Both the position numbers and the translations under genes were made by a program. A stretch of 64,000 bases of DNA. Source: Fibrella forsythiae. GTDB taxonomy: Bacteria; Bacteroidota; Bacteroidia; Cytophagales; Spirosomataceae. The number at the start of each line of letters is the position of its first letter. Position 1 is the stretch's first letter. Below are positions 27,201 to 36,272 of this stretch, in pieces. The stretch covers positions 1 to 64,000 of the forward strand of contig NZ_JAFMYW010000002.1 of NCBI RefSeq assembly GCF_017353175.1. Direction: 5' to 3'. Below the pieces are notes generated by a model that saw nothing but the letters and a program-made list of their open reading frames with translations, did not search any database and was not told the origin of the DNA.

Positions 27201-30200
27201 CTGCCGAAGCCACCCTCAGCAGGCTGAGGCCCATCGGCGGCGTAAAAGTAGAGAACGAAGGCGTGGGCGAAGCCGAAACTAACGCCAACGGCTTCTTCCG
27301 TATCCTGGTAGAATCGGAAACAGAAAATACGCTTAAGTTCTCACGCCCGGTGCAGACCAGCTACCGGACTATCCAGAAAAACGGCAAACCGGCGAAGGAC
27401 ACGCTGGTGCTGGCTTACAACGACGCCCAGGTGAGTGTGAGTACCAAAGACATCGAAGCATTCAACTCTCCCGACTCCACAGCTCTCCGAAAAGCCACCG
27501 CAGGCACCCCCGACCGGCTGGCGTTTAAGCGAGGCTTTATGTTGCGGCGCGAGCGGGCCGTTCCCAACTTCACTAAGCTGCTGGGCTTCAACGTCAAAAT
27601 TGAGAAAGCCATCCGTAACAGCGGAGCCGGGGGCAACACGTATAAAATCTCCGGCCAATTGCTGATGCACGACTGGCTCAAAAGCAACAAAGAGGGTAGC
27701 AAACTGTTCGAGGTTACCAAGGATAAAGAGCTGACCCTGAACTTTAAAGATATTGTGGTCAATTCTGACCTGAAAGACAAAACCAACGCGGTACCGGTGC
27801 TGAGTCAGGTCAACCTGGTCGATACGGAGTTCGATGCATTGCTCTTTGGCTTTGCGCCGGTAAAGGTGGAAGGAAACCCGGCCGGCGAACCGTTTATTCG
27901 GTTGCAACACATTGTGGGCAAACCCGGCCAGGGTAAAATTGGCGGATCTACTTTCCAGCTTACACAAAACCAGCTTTTTGGTTTCGACTTCGGTAAGATG
28001 GAACTGACCCGGAAAGCAGCCGAGAAAAAAGCAGCCTTTGGCAAGTTCAACACCACCGACGCGGTAGATGTTGAGGAAGCCAAGAAAAACAAAGGCAAGA
28101 AAGACGGTAAAGCCACGAAAAAGAACGACGATAAAGCTAAAGCCCCCGACAAGGAACCCTATCTGCTGGCCTTCGCCACCCAGAACCTGGAGGATATGAA
28201 GGTGGATGATGAGTATGAGATCGAGTTTATAAACGGCGATTCGAAACGACAAAGCCGTAATGCCGCTGCCAGTGCAACGGCCGCCAACACAAAGGCCACC
28301 ACTGCTGAAACGGCTGCCTCGACTGCCAAAACGGCGTCTAATGCTGCCGTTGCCGACATGGCCAACACCAAATCGTCGCTTACGCGGACGGTGAAGCAAG
28401 CGGGCCTGATGAGTGCGCTGAATACCGCGGCCAGAGCCGAGTCTACAGCTTCCACAGCCCGCGCCCAGGCCGACGCGGCGGCCAAAGATGCCTCGAAGGT
28501 CGAGCTTGATTCTAACTACGTGAAGTTTCCGTTGGGCAATGCGCCGGTGGCGGGTAAATCGTCGGTAGGTACGCTATCGGGGCTGTACATCAATATTGAA
28601 CGAACGAGCGCAGTCCTCAAAAAATCAGGAATGAGCATGAAGGGCGCGCTTACGCTGCCCCAGATTCCGTTCATGAATGCCGACAATTTCAAGCTGGAAA
28701 TAGACAAGATCGACGTGGGCAAAGATTTTCTGCTGAAACAGGCCACCTTCGTCCGTAATGAAAAGAAAAACATCCACGAACTGGCCGTTGGTGGTAATGC
28801 CTCGTACGCGTTCCTGATGGAATGGAAATCAGTACAGATTCTCAACAACTTCAAGGGCTACGGCATTGGGGGGCGCATCTCTACCGATAAAGACAATTAC
28901 GTTGATGTAAACTCGTTGGCGCTGACAGTGGTTGATGGCCGGTTCTACCCGTCGATGGAGCTGTCTCTGCCCGAGAAAGGGTTTCGGGTCAAAAACATCA
29001 AGTTTGTGGCCTCCGGCAAAAAGGCGCTCGCGCTGAAACCGAACCTCAAAGACAAAAGCTACGAACTGGAAGCCTCACTCAAAGTCGAGTACGATGACTC
29101 CGCCTTTCAGACAGCCCGCACTGACAGCACCAATCAGTACGGCCGCCTGCTAAGCGAAGCCGAAAGAAAAGTTGCTCGGGAAGAAAAAGCCATTGCTGAC
29201 AAAAAAGCGGAAGAGGTAGCAAAAGCTGCTGCTGACAAAGTTGCCCAAACGGCACAGTCAAAAAGTGCCACCACCGCAGCCTCAAATACAGCCGATGCCG
29301 AATCGGGTGGGCTGATGAAAAAGGTCTTCCCCTTTGATCTGCAAAAGTTTGTCTGGTCTACCACCGGCAAATGGCTGGTGTCGGCCAAGCCCAAACCTAT
29401 CGAACTTGGTGAGGGCTTCGTTAAGATCAACGTTCGTCGGCTGGTGTTTACCCGCGCCGGTAAAAACCCCAACGGAAGTCCCGATGCTGTCAAAAAATCG
29501 GAACTCAACGACCTGCTCGCTATGAGCGAAGGGGAGGTGAGCAAAGCCAACGAAACCAGCAAGTTCAATAATGCCAACACCCAGATCAAGAAAGATTCGG
29601 TAGGCAATGATGTGCTCGATAAAGATGGCAAGCGCGTTCGCACCGGGGTATTCGGCAAGAACGAGCAGGAAGCCCGCGGCAACACCTCGGCCGACAAGCT
29701 GACGGTGAAAGAACTGGCTGACAAAATCCTTAAGGAAGATGCCAATGCGTCTATCGCCTTTGGCTTTGCTGGTGGTATTGAATTGGCCAGCAGTGATGCC
29801 AAAGGGTTGACGTTCGACTCTGATGTGTCGTTACTGATCGGTGATTTCGGGAAAGGCTGGGAACTCAGCATGAACGAAATCATGCTCAGGCTCGAAGCCC
29901 CGGCGTTTAAGCTGTATGGTAAGGTAAAGGTGGCGACCGATCCCAAAAAGTATGGCTTTGAAGGGGCCGTAGATATGGAGACCGTCTCTAAACGCTTTGC
30001 CGCTAACTTCAAGTACTACAGCCTGCCCAATAATCAGCTGGAACTAGGAGCGGGGCTTCAGGTGTCGACCACTGTGCCAATGGGGCCCATCACCTGGATT
30101 TCGATGGGAGGGGGCTTCGACCTCAATACTCAGGATAATAAATACAAGGTGTTCTTCGTCGGTTCGGCCACGCCCACGCTGACCGTAGCCGAACCTAAAC

Positions 30201-31168
30201 TCTGTACCTATAAAGATATCAGGGTGCTTGTGGAGTTCAACGGTAATACCTGTGGTGCGTTGCCGGTAATCAAAGGCTCTGCTGAGCAATGGATCAACGG
30301 CGATAAGCAATGCGCGGTGCAGGTGGAACTGGACTTTTGCCGGACCCGGCTGATAGCCAAGCTGAACTGCGAGATCGAGGTGTCGAAAGATGCGAAGGCC
30401 GAGGTTAACGCGTTGGTCATTGCCGATAAGTCGCTCGGGATTTTTGTGGGGGCCAACGTACGGGTTGACGCCCTGGGCGGCATTGCCAATGGGTTGTTTG
30501 GCTTGCCCATTTTATTCAAGACCACGGCCAGCGTAGCCGATGGTATGCCTATCGAACTTGCTGGGTACGTTAGTAAAATACCTGCCTATCTGATCGGGTA
30601 CGACAATACGACGGCCACGGGGTTATTTCTGAAGATGGACCTGGCGCGTGAGTTCAAATGGTCGGACCGGGTATCAGTTTTGGGACTGAACCTTGTGGAG
30701 GCCAATGTTGAAGCGGTATTGCGGAGCGGAGTCGATATGGGCGTCAACTTTCGGTCTGGCAATTTCCAAATCCTGGGCCGGGCTATGTTCGAGGCAGAAG
30801 GCCGGGTATCGGTGATGTCGTTTGCCCTCAACGGCAAGCTGGGGCTGGGTCTGATGCTCGACGGGGGTTACCGAAACGACATCGGCTGGAACCTTGCGGC
30901 TCAGGCACGGGGCGAATTACAGATTTGGCGTGACAACAGCGCGCATATACAATGTAATGACTACAAGGTAGAACGCGAATGGTATGAAGATGAAGAATGC
31001 GTCAGGCGAAGTTGGGGCTTCTGTAAAGAAACCAGACGGGTCTGGAAGCAATACGGCTGGTGGCGGCTCGATAAATTAACCACGCGGGTGAAAGTGTGCG
31101 TAAGCGGTTCATTTGGTGGGGCTTATCGGGCCAGAGGCGAAAACAATGGCTGGAGACTGCTCAAATAA
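24257..31168 (+). CDS. very large secreted multidomain protein (FnIII, carboxypeptidase-regulatory-like, beta-rich C-terminal half)
   Basis: The 2303-residue product has a signal peptide (~1-38, ending PAQAQ). A beta-rich N-terminal part carries ARFTQLPPYPVYLADFSNPS and WITINEPPVWVMPQN; an FnIII-like unit follows at ~310-400 (PSNLRLAWND...). Regulatory-like sandwiches (GVVARGTAQNPVANVTVEVL; GSVINNTQKPIEAAVVTL) come next, then lysine-rich and alanine-rich low-complexity linkers (~1270-1420 and ~1630-1680) and a beta-rich C-terminal half with a cluster of cysteines near 2000-2040 and 2240-2300. No T9SS tail is seen. The start overlaps the barrel gene's stop. I cannot name the family; related Bacteroidota proteins are often annotated as TANFOR or FnIII proteins. 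Confidence 0.65.
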   Translation: MTRPMPTLHTFSCQLRQWVLTGLGTLLLLLGYVPAQAQEFYPVVARFTQLPPYPVYLADFSNPSQTNLSIQVQQNDRSIATRPFRIRIYIEGQGFQIQSTDLVQGEPPLTLSFGQVYNLPAEQVANYFKQYNLKVSAAQYARPFSEGAFRFGVEIIDFATNRPISGVQWANPVWITINEPPVWVMPQNAVTMVPTLPQNIVFQWSPRHTNVSDVEYEFTITDLMINGGFAGNVQNLFLAQPAYYKTRTRATTLVYDPTMPPLVPGRTYAYRVEAIAKRGREDVGVFRNNGFSEIQHFSYGTPLLPPSNLRLAWNDGNPNEANLNWKGEANHQSFVVEIREKGQNGPWRSTTINPQATGLYNSFAFNGLDPTKAYEARVSAAGGDGQRTTSVVVPLAVSAVATKQTDFSVKGTLTWAYAASEEAFTQPGNLISAGNLPASRRLTRQPLTDPRAGSRQFTLKDAVISLYNTGDAVVDAATFGQKRGQYQLIETVSTNAQGEYEFKGANIKLLRNARNLYLHARFKNNAFGEAFAPLRLPASLVGTIKATDMVLIANTFRYAPTLIVQPNIPLPFVEEVALYRLRSVVEANPYLREEGNAANRREVRYNNDTYLEVATFGPNKVQPRLFTNHLYNDQLVMGVKERGGDTQFFPITGVEAVEAGQTMTVADQFRYAAAQRRIRGVVARGTAQNPVANVTVEVLNQPYKTDKNGVYEAIIPASVPVRESFYVAAIDPLDHTVSVRERPTYEGYSLEQNFLLTLREVKVTGSVINNTQKPIEAAVVTLGSLSTKTSADGSFTFSLSEGALKNLKKDKGTVSIRADDYVTVKMPIDSFALKTKDPERYERLNIKLDGAIKQFRVLVFKGQDKRNALGMRNLSDSLSGITYFDVPITVNGQEVQSNKEPGYRGKTNKTELTIAFANPPGAKELYTEKTVTVKLPEKPHNRDTVYTFRVRLKPAQYIAGVVLDSTLFVEGLHTEADSLLKPAEATLSRLRPIGGVKVENEGVGEAETNANGFFRILVESETENTLKFSRPVQTSYRTIQKNGKPAKDTLVLAYNDAQVSVSTKDIEAFNSPDSTALRKATAGTPDRLAFKRGFMLRRERAVPNFTKLLGFNVKIEKAIRNSGAGGNTYKISGQLLMHDWLKSNKEGSKLFEVTKDKELTLNFKDIVVNSDLKDKTNAVPVLSQVNLVDTEFDALLFGFAPVKVEGNPAGEPFIRLQHIVGKPGQGKIGGSTFQLTQNQLFGFDFGKMELTRKAAEKKAAFGKFNTTDAVDVEEAKKNKGKKDGKATKKNDDKAKAPDKEPYLLAFATQNLEDMKVDDEYEIEFINGDSKRQSRNAAASATAANTKATTAETAASTAKTASNAAVADMANTKSSLTRTVKQAGLMSALNTAARAESTASTARAQADAAAKDASKVELDSNYVKFPLGNAPVAGKSSVGTLSGLYINIERTSAVLKKSGMSMKGALTLPQIPFMNADNFKLEIDKIDVGKDFLLKQATFVRNEKKNIHELAVGGNASYAFLMEWKSVQILNNFKGYGIGGRISTDKDNYVDVNSLALTVVDGRFYPSMELSLPEKGFRVKNIKFVASGKKALALKPNLKDKSYELEASLKVEYDDSAFQTARTDSTNQYGRLLSEAERKVAREEKAIADKKAEEVAKAAADKVAQTAQSKSATTAASNTADAESGGLMKKVFPFDLQKFVWSTTGKWLVSAKPKPIELGEGFVKINVRRLVFTRAGKNPNGSPDAVKKSELNDLLAMSEGEVSKANETSKFNNANTQIKKDSVGNDVLDKDGKRVRTGVFGKNEQEARGNTSADKLTVKELADKILKEDANASIAFGFAGGIELASSDAKGLTFDSDVSLLIGDFGKGWELSMNEIMLRLEAPAFKLYGKVKVATDPKKYGFEGAVDMETVSKRFAANFKYYSLPNNQLELGAGLQVSTTVPMGPITWISMGGGFDLNTQDNKYKVFFVGSATPTLTVAEPKLCTYKDIRVLVEFNGNTCGALPVIKGSAEQWINGDKQCAVQVELDFCRTRLIAKLNCEIEVSKDAKAEVNALVIADKSLGIFVGANVRVDALGGIANGLFGLPILFKTTASVADGMPIELAGYVSKIPAYLIGYDNTTATGLFLKMDLAREFKWSDRVSVLGLNLVEANVEAVLRSGVDMGVNFRSGNFQILGRAMFEAEGRVSVMSFALNGKLGLGLMLDGGYRNDIGWNLAAQARGELQIWRDNSAHIQCNDYKVEREWYEDEECVRRSWGFCKETRRVWKQYGWWRLDKLTTRVKVCVSGSFGGAYRARGENNGWRLLK

Positions 31169-31176
31169 GTAAAATC

Positions 31177-33321
31177 ATGACAAACAGGATAATCAAGTGC
31201 TTTGTATTGCTGCTGCTGACAACGGGTTTGCGGGCGCAATCGAAACCGGAGCCAGTTTACCATCTGATGACCTACCCCGGACCCGGTGGCGTTCATGTGC
31301 AGATCACGTCGGCCGATACCAATGACCTGTATGCCCAGGCCAATGCATTCCAGGTTCGGCGGACCGAAAAAGGCGCTGATAATGACAAGGGACGGCTCAT
31401 CGGCACGTTGCGGCCCGTACGGTCGGCGGTGCAGTTCGAAGCTGCACTTGGCCCGGACAAGTACCGTCAGTTTTTGCGCACGTTTGGTTTTGTGGCTCGC
31501 GCCCAGGTCGATACGTTTCTGACCGACCGTGCACACGCTTCGGTTCGGCAGTTGCTATCGGCCACCGATATCGACTTCTCCCGTGCACTAGGCGAAACCC
31601 TGCTCGACACCGATGTGAAACTGGGTGGTTTCTACGGCTACCAGATCATCCGGGTCAACAAAGCCGGTGCCGAATCTGAGGTAGATCGTCGGGGCGTGCT
31701 GTACCGGCCCAATCCCGAGATTGGCAAGGTGAAACCCGCACTGACTCGCGTTTCTGCCACCGACAGTGCCGTACGGTTCACGTGGAATGTGGTGTATCCG
31801 CAGCAGTTTATACCCGTCGATCAATCATCGATCAATGTTAGTTCGTTTGCCGAAGCAAGGGACTTAGCTCCTCAACGCCTCGATGTGTTCACGGCCTTTC
31901 CCTCAGGCGCGCTCAACACCCGTTTCGCCGTGTATTACCGTCTCAACGACGATGCCCGCTGGCGCTTTCTGGAACGCTACACGGCGTCGGCCGACAGCAG
32001 CGGACAGTTTTACACGACCGCCAGGGTGGCCTGCAAGCCGGAAGATGTAGTTGAAACCCGGCTCATTGCCGAAGATTATGCCGGTAACCTAGGTGATACC
32101 ATCACGGCGCGGGGTGTGGCCGTAACCAACAGTCAGGTCGAATACATTTACGGACTCAATAGCCGCGATACCACCAACGCGATTTATCTGTGGTGGAAAA
32201 AGCTGTCCAGAAAACCGTACTACTCAGGTATCGAACTATCGCGGTCTTCGGCCAATACTGCTCCGAAAGTGCTGGGTATTTTGCCCGTTGATGCAATTGA
32301 CTTTACTGACCCTGACGTGTACCCCGCGGGAGAAATATTCACCTACGCCATACGGCCTCTGTTTGTGCCTTTTCAGGACCTGCGGCAGGAGATGCCCGCC
32401 ACCACCGCCCAATCGTGTACCCAGTTCCGTCGGCCAACGCCCCCGTTCAACCTGCGCGTAGATACCACCGGGCGCTTACCCGTACTAAGCTGGGATGCTG
32501 CCGATGACAAATCGCGCTTTGCGTTTATTGTGTATCGCGGGCAGTCGCCGTCGGATATGAACCCTATTGGTCTGCCTGTAAAAAACAATCAGTATATCGA
32601 CTCCGCTAATTACCTGTCGCCCCGCGTTATGTATTCCTACGCCGTGCAGACTATCAACCTCAAGCAAGACACCAGTGCGCTATCTGAGTATGTGAACTAC
32701 CGCCCCACGGCGCGTTACGCGAAGGTCGATTTTTCGTCGCCCAAACTCATCAGCAGCGAGATTATCAACAGCGACGCATTTCTAAGCTGGACCGATCTGC
32801 GGTTGAACGACGACTATATCCGGGGGTACGAACTGCAGCGCAAACGCGAAAATGACCCTGATACGAGTTTTAAGTCACTTCACGCAGGCACGCTCAATCA
32901 ACCCAACTTTACTGATACGACGTTTTCGCTTGGCGTAACCTACGTGTACAGGGTTACCTCGGTGGGACTAACGGGTGAACGGGGCACTTTTTCGATGCCA
33001 GCGAGCGTATATGGCCGACCAGTATCCGGTGCCTTGGCTTCGATCGATGATCTGACGGTAAAAAACATGTCTGGCAGCGTTCGGGTGTCGTGGCCTGCCG
33101 TTGAACCGACGGGTATTGCGAGCTATCGAGTGATGCGCCGGGAACCGGCAATGACTGCCTTCATCGCCGTCGGTACTGTTAGTAATGGCGTTTTTGAGTT
33201 TGACGATCGAAGCGCCAAGCCGGGTAAAACGTACGTGTATGCCGTACAGGCCCTTAGCACAAATCGGCAAGAATCGGCGATACGAACCACTCGGTCTATC
33301 TACCGCGAGGCTGTCAGGTAA
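31177..33321 (+). CDS. secreted FnIII-like repeat protein, last gene of the adhesin operon
   Basis: A signal peptide (MTNRIIKCFVLLLLTTGLRA) is followed by repeated fibronectin-type III-like sandwiches. They are seen as PFNLRVDTTGRLPVLSWDAA, ISSEIINSDAFLSWTDLRL and NMSGSVRVSWPAVEPTGIAS, each closing with a Tyr-rich strand such as KTYVYAVQAL. No sorting tail or lipid anchor is visible. The ATG at 31177, 8 bases after the previous stop, gives the signal peptide; an in-frame GTG at 31096 would overlap the upstream gene and lacks one. It is likely exported and may assemble with the other operon products. Confidence 0.7.
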   Translation: MTNRIIKCFVLLLLTTGLRAQSKPEPVYHLMTYPGPGGVHVQITSADTNDLYAQANAFQVRRTEKGADNDKGRLIGTLRPVRSAVQFEAALGPDKYRQFLRTFGFVARAQVDTFLTDRAHASVRQLLSATDIDFSRALGETLLDTDVKLGGFYGYQIIRVNKAGAESEVDRRGVLYRPNPEIGKVKPALTRVSATDSAVRFTWNVVYPQQFIPVDQSSINVSSFAEARDLAPQRLDVFTAFPSGALNTRFAVYYRLNDDARWRFLERYTASADSSGQFYTTARVACKPEDVVETRLIAEDYAGNLGDTITARGVAVTNSQVEYIYGLNSRDTTNAIYLWWKKLSRKPYYSGIELSRSSANTAPKVLGILPVDAIDFTDPDVYPAGEIFTYAIRPLFVPFQDLRQEMPATTAQSCTQFRRPTPPFNLRVDTTGRLPVLSWDAADDKSRFAFIVYRGQSPSDMNPIGLPVKNNQYIDSANYLSPRVMYSYAVQTINLKQDTSALSEYVNYRPTARYAKVDFSSPKLISSEIINSDAFLSWTDLRLNDDYIRGYELQRKRENDPDTSFKSLHAGTLNQPNFTDTTFSLGVTYVYRVTSVGLTGERGTFSMPASVYGRPVSGALASIDDLTVKNMSGSVRVSWPAVEPTGIASYRVMRREPAMTAFIAVGTVSNGVFEFDDRSAKPGKTYVYAVQALSTNRQESAIRTTRSIYREAVR

Positions 33322-33490
33322 GCGATATTTGGCCAATAGATAGCGGCCTGTCTGGTTGATCCTGAATACAAGTGGCATCTCGCCTTCATCAGCGACAACC
33401 ACTATCCAACTCTGACGAGCGAGGTAGCTCTGTACGAGGCATTTTTTAGTTCACCCAATCGTTCAACAAACCGTTTAACACTTACCCGTC

Positions 33491-33811
33491 ATGAGAAATC
33501 GTTCGTGGGGGCAAGGGGGCATCATCAACGCATGCTCCGGGAATACCCCTAATACCAGTAACCTACCCGGCGATCTACTTGCAGGAGATGACTCTACAGC
33601 TCACCTCAAAACGGTGTTGAATTATCTGGTCGAATTACGAACACGCTGGGAGCGAGGTGAGCCAGTCAGCCTGGCTATGCTCACGGGCGTTTACTCAGAT
33701 CAGGTAGTCAAAAAGATGCTATTAACCTGCGACGATGCGGACGCGCACTTATTCAGTGCACCACTTCATTCGCTGATTGCCTACTGTGAACAACAGGTAG
33801 CGGAGAACTAA
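33491..33811 (+). CDS. hypothetical protein of 106 residues
   Basis: This is a soluble protein without signal peptide or recognised domain. It has a helical central part (LKTVLNYLVELRTRWERGEP) and three cysteines. The ATG follows a 169-base gap after the adhesin operon, and the gene is followed on the same strand by a lipoprotein gene. Coding status rests on length and gene-like composition only. Confidence 0.5.
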   Translation: MRNRSWGQGGIINACSGNTPNTSNLPGDLLAGDDSTAHLKTVLNYLVELRTRWERGEPVSLAMLTGVYSDQVVKKMLLTCDDADAHLFSAPLHSLIAYCEQQVAEN

Positions 33812-33880
33812 CCCAACCGGTTGGGTTAATATACCTCATGCCCGATTGCCCAAGAGAATTGTTAGTTAACTTCTACCACC

Positions 33881-34345
33881 ATGCCGAGATTCAGTCAAGT
33901 ACTTGTTCTGCTAATTTACATTGCCGGAGCTTGCTCTTCCGACACAGATACAACCAAGGGTATGCCCAGCAAGGCCAGCCTGCTGACGAAGGTTGGTTCA
34001 GGCGCAGACCAGCGGGGGTGTAAAGGCTCAGCGGGCTATTTTTGGTCGGCAGTACAGAAAAAGTGTGTTCGCCTAGCTGAAACCGGGATCCGCATGGAAT
34101 CGCAGGGGAGTGCCCCAAACACGGCTGCTTATGTGCTCTTTGCCACGTCTGGCAAAGATGGCAGGGCGGAGGTCTTTCTACCTGGCGACGGGGTTGGTCG
34201 GCTGCTGCCTGAGATGCATGGAGAAAACGTCGGTAGCTGGATACTGGACACGCTCACGCTTTATCACTGGAAAAGCATATACACGTTGGCCAATGCGAAG
34301 GGAAAGGTGCTCTTCGAAGGCCGATTAACGAAAGAGCTCCATTAG
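33881..34345 (+). CDS. lipoprotein, short paralogue of the 10587 lipoprotein
   Basis: The signal ends in a lipobox (LIYIAGAC, Cys18). Residues ~47-70 read RGCKGSAGYFWSAVQKKCVR, nearly identical to the lipoprotein at 10587-11369, and the following region also aligns (EVFLPGD, ILDTLTLYHWKSIYTL). It lacks the C-terminal lipocalin-like part of its paralogue. It ends 13 bases before a histidine-kinase gene on the same strand, suggesting co-transcription and perhaps a role near that sensor. Confidence 0.7.
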   Translation: MPRFSQVLVLLIYIAGACSSDTDTTKGMPSKASLLTKVGSGADQRGCKGSAGYFWSAVQKKCVRLAETGIRMESQGSAPNTAAYVLFATSGKDGRAEVFLPGDGVGRLLPEMHGENVGSWILDTLTLYHWKSIYTLANAKGKVLFEGRLTKELH

Positions 34346-34358
34346 GCAACCCACACGC

Positions 34359-36029
34359 ATGACTAATTACCGGTGGATTGCTGGTTTGTTTTTGTTAGGC
34401 AGCTTGCTGAGTTGCCAGTCTCAACCAAAGTCAGGTCAGACCAGGCAGACCCTCTACCGGGCTGATAGCCTGCTTCAGGTTCGGATTATTAGAGCCGGCG
34501 ACTCGGTGTACGCGATAAAGCAGGGCTATGCCTCTTTTTCGGCTAGTATACCTTATGTGGATAGTGCCCAGCTGATTGCCAACCGCTGGGGCGATCGGCT
34601 GATGCAGGCCCGGGCTGTGTCGGCGCGGGCCAGGGTGTACGATGCCTGGAATAAAGATCCCCAACAGACCATTCACTATTTTCAGCAGTCAGTGGCTCTC
34701 TACAAGCCATTGACCGAAAAACGATATCAGTATTTCTATTACAAGCAACTGCTGGCCCATGCCTACGACAAGGTACGTGACAGTACCCGTGCAACGGCGG
34801 TGCTGACCGACATACTGAACGAACTGAAGCATGAAGACACGGCCCACCTTCATAGCTTCAATTTTATTCCCGAAATGGCCCTGATTGCCACGGAGGTGCG
34901 GGCTTACTCACTTGCCGAGCAGATTCTGAGCCAACTTACCCGACGTACCTGGATCCGGAACGACCCGGATACGTACAATTATACAGACCACTACTACCTC
35001 ACCCGCAGCCGAATTGATGTGTTTGGTCAAAAGCGGCTCAACTCTCCCTACGTTGACTCGCTGGAGCAGGTGTTCAACCGAAGCAAGAACCTGATGGATA
35101 GCTTGTACTATGGGGCTAATCTGGCTAGCCTGACAGGGGCACAAGGCCGCTATGAAGATGCCTACCGGTACAGCCAGATCGAGCGGCAACTCGACAAGCG
35201 GTTAAACCAGAACGAAAGTGTCAGCCAGATGCAGCGCGCCCTGGTGAATAGCGAAGTAGCTAGAGAAAAAAACAAGCTTGTTTACGAGGCGGTACTCAAA
35301 CGGAATCGGGAGCGGTTGCTCTGGATCCTGGCTGGGCTTCTGACGGTCATTTCAGGGCTGAGTGGGTACCTCTACCATCGCAATCAGGCGTACCGGGTGC
35401 AGTCTATTGCGTTAGGGGCAGCAAATCGGCAACTCGACGACCGTATTGAGCAGGTTCATCTGCTGAATAAAGAGATTCAGCACCGGGTCAAGAACAACCT
35501 ACACATGATCTACAGTCTGCTTCAGATGCAGGAGCGGAAAAGTAGGCAACCCGAAGTGGTGGCCCAGCTTCGGCAGGCGCGGCTCCGGGTAGAAGCCATT
35601 GCAGCCCTGAACAGCCAGCTTTCGCAGGAAGACGCTCCTCTGGACCTGAATCGGTACATTGCTACGATGGTTGAGACGGTAGTGCACTGCTACGAGAAGC
35701 CGGTGGTGACGCAACTCGACGTTGACCTGGTTGCTCTGGATAGGATTCAATACCTGCCACTGGCCCTGATCCTGACCGAGTGGATCACCAATTCCATGAA
35801 GTACGCGTTACCGGTAGATAACGTGCTGCATATCCGAATATCGTTGTATCGGCAGGTGAGTGGGACATGTATCGAATACACCGACACGGGTGGTAAAACA
35901 GCGAATGTGCCTCAGCCTAATCTGGGTATGGACATTGTCAGGCTGTTGTGCCGTCAGCTAAACGGCACCCTGACGTACCCAACACAAAGCCCCTACCATT
36001 ACCGGTTGCTGCTACCGGGTATAGCCTGA
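34359..36029 (+). CDS. HisKA_2-type sensor histidine kinase with lipoprotein signal and TPR sensor region
   Basis: The N terminus (MTNYRWIAGLFLLGSLLSCQ) is a lipoprotein signal with Cys19. A helical TPR-like region (~60-310), a transmembrane helix (~318-342, LLWILAGLLTVISGLSGYLY) and a HisKA_2 kinase core follow. H375 in EIQHRVKNNLHM is the phosphorylated histidine; EWITNSMKYA is the N box, and EYTDTGG and LGMDIVRLLC are the ATP-binding boxes. The sensor part would be periplasmic, with lipid at one end and the helix at the other. No response regulator adjoins it, so its target is elsewhere; the orphan LytTR regulator at 42780 is a candidate by elimination only. Confidence 0.82.
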   Translation: MTNYRWIAGLFLLGSLLSCQSQPKSGQTRQTLYRADSLLQVRIIRAGDSVYAIKQGYASFSASIPYVDSAQLIANRWGDRLMQARAVSARARVYDAWNKDPQQTIHYFQQSVALYKPLTEKRYQYFYYKQLLAHAYDKVRDSTRATAVLTDILNELKHEDTAHLHSFNFIPEMALIATEVRAYSLAEQILSQLTRRTWIRNDPDTYNYTDHYYLTRSRIDVFGQKRLNSPYVDSLEQVFNRSKNLMDSLYYGANLASLTGAQGRYEDAYRYSQIERQLDKRLNQNESVSQMQRALVNSEVAREKNKLVYEAVLKRNRERLLWILAGLLTVISGLSGYLYHRNQAYRVQSIALGAANRQLDDRIEQVHLLNKEIQHRVKNNLHMIYSLLQMQERKSRQPEVVAQLRQARLRVEAIAALNSQLSQEDAPLDLNRYIATMVETVVHCYEKPVVTQLDVDLVALDRIQYLPLALILTEWITNSMKYALPVDNVLHIRISLYRQVSGTCIEYTDTGGKTANVPQPNLGMDIVRLLCRQLNGTLTYPTQSPYHYRLLLPGIA

Positions 36030-36125
36030 ATTATTGTAGTACGATCTACTACCGGCCAGCCTTGATTGCATCTACGTGACCGAACGTGTGAGCATGGGTA
36101 TTCTGTCGCTAACGCCCTGGGTACC

Positions 36126-36182
36126 TAGCCTATAGCTGACACCTGGTCCGCTGCGTCGGGGCCTGGTTTCAGCTATAGGCTA
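36126..36182 (+). terminator. hairpin after the histidine-kinase gene
   Basis: A 14-bp stem (TAGCCTATAGCTGA, 36126-36139, with 36169-36182) is extended inward by CACCTGGTCC/GGCCTGGTT-like pairing. It lies ~97 bases after the stop; probably a terminator, although no T-run follows. Confidence 0.55.
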
Positions 36183-36272
36183 TGGACTAGAGCAGGTTTG
36201 GCATGCCGTTTCCGGTTGCTGTTTTCCCTGATTTATCTGGCAAAGGCTCGTTACGCTGAGTCAAAAGGTGCG

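Noticed and set aside
27341-28399. 352-residue open frame on the minus strand
   Set aside because: Shadow of the 2303-residue secreted protein; no start context or domain.
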